Assembly: GCA_963971225.1 (NCBI GenBank)
Contig: OZ020269.1
Coordinates: forward strand, 22,602,190 to 22,666,189
Length of the DNA stretch: 64,000 bases
Source: Melieria omissa
Lineage: Eukaryota; Arthropoda; Insecta; Diptera; Ulidiidae
Direction of reading: 5' to 3'
The translations under genes and the position numbers were made by a program. Numbering within the stretch: the first letter of the stretch is position 1; each line of letters begins with the position of its first letter. Below, in pieces: positions 14,101 through 26,100 of this stretch. The notes beneath the pieces are model-generated. The model made no database searches. It saw only the letters and a program-made list of their open reading frames with translations, and was not told where the DNA came from.

Positions 14101-17100
14101 ATAAAATTACTGAATTGATTGATCTAATTTCAATTTAGTTAGTTTTTTAATTTTTAATAATTAAGATTTCATTGAATAAAAAAATTTAAATTTTGAACGA
14201 ATAAACTTACTGAATTTCATCTAATTTCAATTTTATTCAATTTTTTATTTAATTTAATAAAATTACTGATTGTGATCTAATTTCAATTTAGTTAGTTTTT
14301 TTATTTTTAATAATTAAAATTTCATTGAATAAAAAAATTTAAATTTTGAACGAATAAACTTACTGAATTTCATCTAATTTCAATTTTATTCAATTTCGGT
14401 TTAATTTAATTTAGTAAAATAACTGACTTTAATCTGATTTCACTTAGGATAATTTTTTCAATTTTCAATTTATTTTTTTTTATTTTAATTTAATTCATTG
14501 TTTCAACTAATATTTGATTGATTTGAGAAGTTTGAAGTAAAATGAAGCAAATAAAATAAAGTAAATGATTTTTTTAATTAATAACTCAATTTCAATTAGT
14601 ATCTATTTAAGTTTTGATTTCATTAAGTTATTCAATAACTAACTAATAAATAAATAATAAATAAATTGTAAATAAATACTTAATAAATATTAAACAAAAT
14701 TTTAAATTAATAATAAATAATATAAATAATAAATTAATAATGAACAAATAATAAATAATTAATCAATAAATATTAAATATAAAATAAATAATAATTAAAT
14801 ATAAAATAAATAACAACTAAATAGTAAATTAATATTAAAAAAAGTTTATTAATATAAGTAGACGAAGTTTCAAATTGACATTCAATTCTTTTGCGTAGAC
14901 ACCAAAGCTCAGCTTTCCAAGCGACTTGGAGCCGTCTGAATATAAAATATTTAGCCATATGATGTTGGTACCTACAAATATGGCCACCGTACCCCAACTA
15001 TGTCTAGCGAACACATGTTTCAAAGATGACATTTCAGGCTACATTTTGTCTGAAGACAGTTGAGTAATCCATTGTTTGTGTAAAAAGTGACATTACTTTA
15101 AAAATGAATGAAATATATGGGCAACAGGGCTTTGGGGGAAAAACATCCAATTCCCAAATCAGCTCTAGTTGGAAATTGTTGAGTATAAAAGGAGAGACTG
15201 GGCAAAAGGAAAACTAGTCCTTTGCAAAGCGCTAAAAAACTGTATACATGGAAGACTAATTCAAAAAACCTTACTTAACTTTTACCGGCTTAAGCGAGCA
15301 TATAGTTCCGAACCGTAAAATTGTTTATTTTACTAACTAAGACAAAGCAATTGTTACATTTTGGACATAAACAATGAAGTTAAAAAATCAGTACCTAATC
15401 TTTTGAAGACTTGCTGCATCTGTGAAAAGGAAAACTATTCCTGAAAACTTAATAAAAGTCTTACGAATAAAATTAAATATAAAAATATAAATATAAATAT
15501 AAAAAAATTAAACAAAAATAACAAACATAACCTAAATAAAAATTAAAATTAAAATTACAAATACAAAATAAAAAAAAAATAAATAAAAAAATACAAATTA
15601 AGAAAAACAAACAAATAAATATATAAAATACATAAGAAGGACATAGAAATTCAGGAGTAATATAAAAAAATTCCTATCCTCGTTGCGTATTTGATGCAAA
15701 CAATTAAGCCAATAATTTACTAATCTTTTTATACTCGAATTGTACCAAAACAAGTCTCAACTGGCGAAAAGGTTTCAAAATTGCCAATTTGTGTTCAGAC
15801 ATCTGTGAAATGATGGGAATCATTTATGATAACAAAAAATGCAAATTAAATGATGTAAAAATTGCTGAAAAATTTTCATTATCATTTGGATGCTACGAGC
15901 ACTTTTCTCTAACAAAACATATTGAAGAAGTTTTTTGTGCTTGTTTTGCAGAGTCGAAACGGGAAGAAAAAGCATTAAACTCAATTAAACGAACAAAAAT
16001 TCGTACATATGTAAAGAAATTATCATAGTAGAGTAATAAAGTTTGATTAGAGAGCATTAGCCATAAAAACCATGTGCGACAATGTGTTGTTAGTGAATTG
16101 GGTGCGTGTGCGCATGTGTGTGTGTGTGCGTAGTTTTTGGAATGTGTGTAAGCTGCATGTAAGTTGTGTACCAAGTGGCGTTCAAGGTTTGAGTTTTATT
16201 TTATTGAGTAAATAGCTAAACAGACGCGTTACATCAAGCGATATACATTCAAATAAACAGGCAAACAAACAAATATAAACACGTTAGTATATATGTGTAT
16301 GTGTGCGTGTAAGTGTGCGTGCAAATGTTTTCACATTGTTACTTTGGTAAATATCATGAAAACAAAGCGAAAAGAACCAGAACTATAAAAGCAATTCAAT
16401 ATGCTGCACTGCGTAGTTGTGTCGTAGATATTCCAAAAAAAATGTTTCACTACTTTTGTTCACTGCAAGTTTTAGCCAATTCAATGCTTACTGGCTGCGT
16501 CTTGGCCATGGCTAATAGGTGAAGAGCCGAAGACCAAGGAAACAAGCAGCCAAGCAGCACCAAACGACTACCAACAAACAGAGCACAACTGTCAAACAAA
16601 CGAACAAACAAACAAACAGCCATTCGCACAGGTAAGCCATGTTAATTGGCTTATTTCGGACATGTTTACAAAGCAGCTACAAACTGCAAAACAACACGTA
16701 CGCGTCATCTTCGTTCACTGCCCCTGCAGCCGTTCTGCGTGTGTGCGCGCGAACTCAGACGCGTCCTTTGTAAATAAAACCGTCAAATAAATTCGCCATA
16801 ACGCGACTAAATCTTGCAGCGAAAATCCTGCTTGTCCAACAATGGCAGTGCTAATGCGCGTCGACTGAGCAACAAGCCTCAGTTCAAAACATAATTAATA
16901 TGTGGTAATTTGATACTAAGCAACAACAACAATCAAGAATGGTACACAATGCCCGGAAATTTCCCAACAAGTTTGGTCGTAATGGCCGCATTTCGGTCAT
17001 AATCTCAGCGTTATCTTAAAAAAAATATCAACACAAAATGTTTGCGCCTTAGACCAGATAAATATTTGTTTGGGTAGTGTTTGCTTGAAGAGAAATATTT

Positions 17101-20100
17101 ATTATATTAAAGTTTTTGTTTAAATTAATTTGTAATAATTCAAAATGTTTACAACTGGCAAAGCGACGGGTTTGTTTGGCATGGAGAAACGAATTGAAAG
17201 AATTTTTGAATTTCCAGTAGTAAATCACAACATATCACTTTATGTTAAGGCTGTGATCTTTCATCACTCAGTAAGTGAAAACACTGTCCTATTAACTCTT
17301 TACAGAACTCTTTACTTGCCACCAATTGATCTTTTATGAAACCATACCGAACACCTCGTCTTCTTGACCAATTCACACCCCCAACGAACCCACCTCATCC
17401 CTTCTCATTATCTTTTTAAACTATGTAACATTCCCTTCAGCCTTCCCCATATGATGTGATGCGACGTGATTATCTAATTTGATATGGTTTGATTTCTTAT
17501 AGAGGCAATTTGATGCGAATCTTAGTGATAAGACTTGATGTGACACGGGTTAAATTATGATGTGATGTGATGTGATGTGATGTGATGTGATGTGATGCGA
17601 TGTGATGTGATGTGATGTGATGTGATGTGATGTGATGTGATGTGATGTGATGTGATGTGATGTGATGTGATGTGATGTGATGTGATGTGATGTGATGTGA
17701 TGTGATGTGATGTGATGTGATGTGATGTGATGTGATGTGATGTGATGTGATGTGATGTGATGTGATGTGATGTGATGTGATGTGATGTGATGTGATGTGA
17801 TGTGATGTGATGTGATGTGATGTGATGTGATGTGATGTGATGTGATGTGATGTGATGTGATGTGATGTGATGTGATGTGATGTGATGTGATGTGATGTGA
17901 TGTGATGTGATGTGATGTGATGTGATGTGATGTGATGTGATGTGATGTGATGTGATGTGATGTGATGTGATGTGATGTGATGTGATGTGATGTGATGTGA
18001 TGTGATGTGATGTGATGTGATGTGATGTGATGTGATGTGATGTGATGTGATGTGATGTGATGTGATGTGATGTGATGTGATGTGATGTGATGTGATGTGA
18101 TGTGATGTGATGTGATGTGATGTGATGTGATGTGATGTGATGTGATGTGATGTGATGTGATGTGATGTGATGTGATGTGATGTGATGTGATGTGATGTGA
18201 TGTGATGTGATGTGATGTGATGTGATGTGATGTGATGTGATGTGATGTGATGTGATGTGATGTGATGTGATGTGATGTGATGTGATATAAGATGTGATAT
18301 AAGATGTGATATAAGATGTGATGTGATGTGATATGATGTGATGTGATGTGATGTGATGTGATGTGATGTGATGTGATGTGATGTGATGTCATGTCATGTC
18401 ATGTCATGTCATGTCATGTCATGTCATGTCGTGTCATGTCATGTCAATTTTATGGAACTTTGTTATTCAAAAGTGTGAAAAACCAACTTTGAAAATTCAA
18501 CCTAGTCCCCTTTTCATTTCCCATATTACAGATTCAACTTTTCTTCAATTATGGCTCCATTCTTCCACTCGAAAAATCATACAACTGAACCAAAATACTT
18601 GAAATGGCCCAATGAGTTACACAATTTTGCAGCTATTCAACTTTCGAATTACTAACCAAGGCCAACGTGAGCGCATTGACTGTGACTTAACTACGCCAAC
18701 AACAAATGCCACACGGCAAAAACCACATTGAAAACATTTCAATTATCGACTCAGCATTCAAAAATTCCATTAACCAGTAATCGATTATAACCAAAAAATT
18801 GAAGAAAAATATAAATTCCACAAAAAAGCAAAAGGTGGAAAAATGCGATTGCCATTTGGAGCGAGAAGTGATTAGAACGCAGGAGGAAAGCAAAAAGTCA
18901 TGAAAAATTGAAAAAGAAACGGAAAATGCGCAACGACGAGGCATAGAAATGGAAAGCGCCAAGCTTCTGGTTTATGGCTCACAATCAACAAAACGACCAC
19001 AAATTCAACAACTGCGAGCAACAATCAACTAGCCAAGTCCACAACCCAGCAACCTGTGGGTGGTTGGGTCGAACCAGCAACTAAGCCAAACGTGCCAGGT
19101 GAATGCGCTCCGAAAGGCCAACACAGCGTCGAGTCTCGTAATGAAAGGATGCCCAAATCCATTAAAATGTTGTAGTTGTCAGCAGAAAGCGGCTTTGGCT
19201 GCTCGAGCTTTGCTTTGCTGCATCTTCGCTCTTGGTCGCTTCATTATTTTGTTTGCACTACGACGAGGCTAAGGAATTTGTTCGTTTGGAATTTGTTGTT
19301 GTGACAATTGTTGGCATTCGGGATGCTGCGCTGTTTTGCTTTTTGCTTTCTTTGGAAGGCGCGTGTCGCTTTGTCCGCATTCTCGAAGCAAAAAAACAAA
19401 TAAACAGCAGCAACGTCTCGACCCCTCGCCGCCGCACTTAGTCAAAGCTATGCGCTCATCATGCCATAATTTTCATTAATTTGCCTCTTTGTTTGGCCTT
19501 TTCGCTTTTATTTGCCATTCGGTCATTTGTTTGCCGTGTCGCCTGGCCGCCTTTATCCCTTCGCCAGCGCGCCAAGTAGCGCGTCAGTAGTCAAGTAGCG
19601 TCGAAAAGCAGCTGAAACTTAAATGAAGTTTTAATTCTGTTGACATTTTCGTGGCGCGTAATTAGTGCGAAATTATATTGGCCGGTTTTTTTCTTTTAAC
19701 CATTTCGCCTTTCACTTTTACAATTCGCCGTGTCTGGCTGCGGCTCGGACTTTTGCTTTCATTTCGTTTGGACTTTTGTACTTTTATGCCGGGTTTTCTT
19801 ATTTATTTACGGCATTTTATATTCTTCGCAATTCGGTGCCGTGAAGGCGACAGTTTTGAGAGGACACTGGTACGAAAAGGGTCAACAGGACAACGACGAC
19901 GACGAAGACAACAGCGATGGCGACAACACTGTCTAAAAAGTTTATTTTAATTAACTTTTGATGATATTTACTTGATTACGAAATCAAGAGGCCGCCAAGT
20001 GGGTGTCGTTGCACCAGTCGTCGGCGAGGTGAATTGCGATTAAGGCGCCGCGAACAAGTGGCCAATTTTTTTCATGCAAACTTTTTCTACTTTCGGCAGG

Positions 20101-23100
20101 AAAATCGATTGTTGGCAAATTTAAAGATAATTACAAATGTTTAGCTGTAGTGGTATCTGGAAATTTAAGTATTTAATGCTTAATGGGTCAATGGGCTTTG
20201 CGGTGGGCAATTGGGCAAAAAATTAGAGACAACGTAGAAAAGTAATGAATATAAAAAGTCTTGTTTTACAAAAGTATTCACGTTTAAACTTCTCTGTCAC
20301 AGTGTTTTATTTGAGAGTCGCGAAGTTATGTTCCAGGCCATTAATTTTTGAATCAAAAGTTACAATATCAGATTTATGAGACTACATTTCGAACTGAAGC
20401 TACTACTGCAGCTACTTCGACTTGAAGTTCAAGTTTTAAAGTAATTTTTAGCTTCGTAAGCTTAAAATTTGTATTTTAATATTTTTTTTATTGTGTACAA
20501 ATACTTAATTATTTCATATAATAAACAAAGCAGTTGCAAAAATTCAGAGGAAAAAGATACAATAACTAATTTTCTCTCTCGCTGTCTGATTCTCTCTGAA
20601 TCCTTAGACTTCCATTTCTTCCCAAAGTTAGTCAACCTCAGATCAATCTACATCAAAGACTTAGGATAGGTTAAGTTTGAGTGACAGCCTTCTACATGAA
20701 AATCTCACTTAAGCACAAATTATGGTTACCATTATGGTGCATTACCCTTAAAGAGCTGGGAACCATGAAGATTCCGCCACTTGAACAGCCACTTGAACCT
20801 AACTTTATGGTATAGTTAACCAAATTATGGGGTCAAAATTCATCTGTAGTGCCAAATATTGGAGTATTTTACCAACTAAGTTGAACTCCAGACTTACATC
20901 TTAAATTTTCAAGCTCGAATCTCAAACTTGTATGCTCAAAAATGATATAACTGCCTACGTAACCCAGCGTGAAGTTTACTGAGTTTCCTTCCCAGAGGTC
21001 GTGGGTTTAATTCCCACTCCGCGCTTTAGCAAATTTTTCCTTTTTTTCATTGTTTCTCATACCAGTAGTTCCCAATCAAATTCTTTCCTTGGATCAAGTT
21101 TCTTTCCTTTCCTTGCCTTTTCTTTTCTATTGTATTTTATGCTTTTACTTAATTTTATATTATTTTATTTTGTTTTAATTTATTTTATTTTATTTTATTT
21201 TATTTTATTTTATTTTATTTTATTTTATTTTATTTTATTTTATTTTATTTTATTTTATTTTATTTTATTCCCTTTCCCTTTCCCTTTCCTTTTCCTTTTC
21301 CTTTTCCTTTCCTTCCTTTCCTTCCTTTCTTTTCTTTCGTTTCCTTTCCTTTCCATTCTTTTCTTTTCCTTTTGTTTTTTTTCTTTTCTTTCCTTCCGTT
21401 TCCGTTTCCTTTTCTTTTTTCTGTTATTTTCTTTCCTTTTCTTTCCTTTTCTTTTCGTTCCTTTCCGCATGGAGCATATAGTGATTTCCAATAGTCGCAC
21501 AAATGCAACAACAACAACACCATTAAACGAACTAACAAAAAATGAGGCAACACTCATCGCAGACACCAACCCTTTGATATCAACTTCTGCTGCCTGTCAG
21601 CAACAGATACGCAGAGGGCTGTGGTAGACTTCTTGTCGAATAATTTTAAGTCACTTGCAGCATTGTTTTAGTTGGCAATTAGAGATCAAAGATCGAATTC
21701 TCGAAGTCATAGCTTTGTTGGAGTCACAGAGACACAACAGGACGCTCTCATAACATTGTGGAAAACTTTTACTAGGCTTAGGCATCAATAGTACAGTGGG
21801 TGGCGCACTGGCTTCTAATATCAGAGGCCCTAGGTTCGTATCCCAACTCGGGCTGGTAAAACGCTCATCTACTTCTATCGCAATCCACATGAAGTAGATT
21901 AGAGTTAAAACAATAGTTCCATCACATAGAACTGCCAACAATAAGCTGATCACTCAGAATTTAAGCAGAATTTCAATTGATTAAAACAACCAATACAAAT
22001 ACGAAAGAACAAAAAGCTTCAGCTGAGCTGTTGAAAGATTTTGACGTAGCAGATGAAATCAATATCCACAGCTTGGCCATGTCTCCCGTTAGGACAATGA
22101 AGTTCCGACGAAAAAGATGTTCAAGGCGGTAGTAGAAGATCCACGACAAAGAGGAAGACCGTGTCTCCGATGGAAGGACCAAGTTGAGGACGCCCTATGA
22201 TCTCTTGGGGAGAAGTTTTGTTCAAGTTCAAAGATCGAATTTTCGAAGTCATGACTTTGTTGGCGTGACAGACGCACCACAGCGCCACGGCCCTGTAACC
22301 GATTGTTATAGTTAGTTGAGTAAATATGTAACCAATACAAAGCCATAGCTTTGTTTCGACTCTTGTGCTCCTTATTGAAGTGAATAAGAATAAAACTAAT
22401 CTCCAATCTGATACCTTTGGTCCAGAACCTAAGATTTGTGCTCATTAGTCTAAGTTTAAATTCGAATGCGCCAACTCATATATTAGATTTGCATGCTTAA
22501 GGGGCCCGAACACTGTAAACTGCGATTTTTCATATGTTTTTTATTTTATTTATTAAAAAAAAACGGACGTTCCGATTTACATGAAACTTTACACATATGT
22601 TAATAAATGTTTAGATTACCTTTTTTACTACCTTTTTTAATTCGATTTGCCCCTTTCAAAACTTAAAACGCGATTATCTCGAAACCATGTTTTTTGACCG
22701 CGTTGACAGCATAACTGAAAAAGTTTTTATCCGATCGACCTGATTCAAATTGCATTCTATTCGGGAATAGTGTCGCTTCTGCTCGACGTAGCCGTTTTTC
22801 GATATATGCCAAACTTTTTTTTTTATAAATAATTTAGTGCAAAATTTTACGCGAAAAAAAAAACTTTTTCTTCAAACAGCCGCCATTTTTTTTCTAATCA
22901 ATATTTTTAAAATCCCCTACGTCAAACAGTAGCCAGTAATGTATATTTCAATAATCTTTTTTGTTTTTTGCTCTAGGAGGCTCCGTTATGCTGATTTGCT
23001 GTCAACGCGACAAGGGTCATTTTAAAAAGACGACATTTTGGATCAGCTACAGAATACAAACATGGCCGCCAAAAAAAAAAAAAAAATTGTTTTCGATAAT

Positions 23101-26100
23101 CTAAACATTTATTAACATATGTGTAAAGTTTCATGTAAATCGGAATGTCCGTTTTTTTTAATAAATAAAATAAAAAACATATGAAAAATCGCAGTTTACA
23201 GTGTTCGGGCCCCTTAAGTATTGAACCAAAGGAATCTCAAGTTTTGACACAAATTTGAACTTTGTAACCCGTAACCTAGGAATCAGATCAAATTTAAATA
23301 AGCTTTTAATTCTTCATTTGATTCAATTCATCAAAGCTAACATAGACTATTTTGAAACATTTCCCTGTGTTATAATTTCTATATTCGTTTTGATTCGTTT
23401 CGAAATTAGTCATTTAAGCTTTTAGTGGCAACTGTGGTTGAAACTATTCAACGTAATGTACAGGAATTAGTGCTGGGAAAGCATTCAACACAACACAATT
23501 AGTACAAACAACCAAACAACTAAATAGTTAATTGTAGAAAACACTTGTAGAAAACACAATACAGGGTTCAGTGAAAATTAATTTTCTATATAGTTTTCAT
23601 ACAATTTCCAATACCAATAAACTATACAGAATTTATTCGACTTGGGCCCATTGTATACAATTTTATTCAAATATTTGCTTTGGTTAAAGAGAATACAAAC
23701 GAAAAGTTATTTTATAGTTCACAGTTAATAGTTAGAAACAAACAAGTTTCAAACTGCCGTTAAGGAACATGTTGACAATAAATATTTCATTTGCATTTAC
23801 AATAACAACCAAACTAGGTATTAAGTATAAAAACTATTTAACAACAAATGATTTGAATAAAGTGATTTGATTTGTGGGATTTGGCCATATTGCGATTTGT
23901 ATTGGTTTTTGTTTTTTCTGTTGTTGCGTTTTGCTCATGAAATTGTACGCAAAACATCCGCAAGCCGCTTTCGATAACGGGTCCTTGGTCTATGGATATA
24001 GGGAATATTTATTAGCGGCAGACTACAAAGACACATTGACAAGAAGAAGAAGAAGAAGAAGAGAAGGGGAGGAAAACAAAAACATAGAAAAAACATTAGA
24101 ATTTGGAAAGAAGTTTATTTTCTTTTTTTTTGGAGATTTATTGTTTTTGCAATGTGAATGTCGAGAAGGCAATGAAGAATCAGCGAGATGAAATTTAGTG
24201 CAAATGAAGTGGGAACGGCGCGCGCATTCGGCTTGGCAGTGCTTTGCGTAAGAATTATATATTTTCCGAGGCGCATAGCTGGCGAGCAAGTTAACTGTTT
24301 TTAAAGAAACTTAACAGTGACAATTATGGTTTATTTTTTTGCAATATTTATTTGAATTTTTGGCACATTAAATGAGTTTCATATTTGCTAAACGCGTAAA
24401 TTTTGAATAATGAATGGTTTTTTATTTTTTTGTTGCACTGAACGTCTATGAAAATGCACAAAACTTGTAGACGATTCGAAAAATGACACGAATAATGAAC
24501 ACAAGCGCCAAGAGGTTAAGTCCAATGTCACGCAGACGTACAAAGCTACAAAAACACGAAATGGTACAAAGAGAGAGAGAGAAGGAGATGAAATTACAAT
24601 AGCAATAAATTTACACATAAATACAAAAAATCGAGAAGGGAAAAGAGGATAGAAATGGGCACAGTTCAGAAATCCATAAAGCATTTCATAGAATTTGAAC
24701 AGAATTTGAATTTCATAAAAAATCGAAGGTGCGAAAACTTTGGATACTTGTTGAAATATGAAAACATGTTCAGGACTTTAAATATATAAAAACTTTCAAT
24801 CTAAAACAGTTCAGTTATCCAAAAATTGTTTCATGGAATTTGAATTTCATAATAAATCGAAGGTTTGGATATTTGTTGGAAAGGAAAAGGAAAAAGGATT
24901 TCATAAAATTTAACAAGAATTTAAATTTGATAGAAAATCGAAGGTACCAAAACTTTGGATATTTGTTGAAATATGAAAACACGTTGAGGGATTTATATAT
25001 CTAAAAATGTTCAATCTAAAGCAGTTCAGATATCCAGAAATCATTTTATAGAATTTGAACAGAATTTTAATTAAAAAAAAATCGAAAGTACGAAGACTTT
25101 GGATATTTGTTAAAATTTAAAAACATGTTTAGAAATTTTATTATAAAAACATGTTCAGGAATTTTAAAATAAAAATGTGTTCAGAGAATTTAAATTTTTC
25201 AATATCTATGAAGTTAAAGACCCGATATGAGGATATGAAGGCCCATTGTGATACCACAATCAATCGCACTTAAGTTCCCTCGCTAATAAAACCAGTTAGG
25301 GTTTTTCACGAAGTAGACTTAGTACTATCGACTAGATCCCACAGATTGTTTTGATTGTTTTCGAATCTGAGAAAATTGCCTAATAATTAAAAATGAAGTT
25401 AAAATTATAAAAAGGTAAAATTTGTATATACTTCTGCAGACATTTTCTCAATGCTCTTCAAATAGATATGCCAGACGATATAAACTCAAATCATAAAATT
25501 TTTCAAAAGAGGATATGGTTTCTTCGACATCATATCATTAGCTTTCATTTGACGTAAAATTCATTTCTGATATTTCACTCGAAAGATATGATGTTTCAAA
25601 ATTTTCAGTAAGAGGCAACAACACCGGAACAAATCCGTTGACACTTTTTCATCTAATGAGGTTCTCTATCGAATGAGATATGTTTGACCTTGTCCCTTTT
25701 TTTAGTGTTTTTTAGTGCACTGTGTAATTGAATGCCATTTAAACATAATTTGGAGCATAAACTTTAGGTACAACTTTCGATCACTTTTTCAAGAAATGAG
25801 TAACGTTCAATATTTTGTTTGTGACTTGAATCCAATGACTTGAAGTAATCCCAAAAAAACGTATCTCAAGGTGAACAATCGACTGACCAATTTTAAGAAA
25901 TAACGCATTCACCAAATGTTAAAGAAGAAGGAAAATAAAGCACACCAAACAGTGAGTTTTTATGGATATAACAAGGCCTCGGATATCTCTTGTGGTTTCT
26001 TTTTACTCATTGTGCTACGAAATGCCGACTCTGACTCCTGGGGTCAATACTGCCAATGGACCTGGCTAGCGCCAGCTAGTTGAAATCTCGCATCTGTTCT

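Noticed and set aside
15789..16028. 79-codon frame as a small gene
   Set aside because: Biased to AT codons, no domain, no promoter or splice context, inside an intron of the opposite strand.
17550..18392. 280-codon His-Ile-Thr-Ser-His repeat frame
   Set aside because: Artefact of the TGTGA pentamer array, which is open in all phases on that strand.
23040..23213. Possible second gene end or terminator hairpin
   Set aside because: The inverted sequence is the right TIR of the TTAA element, with an exact partner at 22501.
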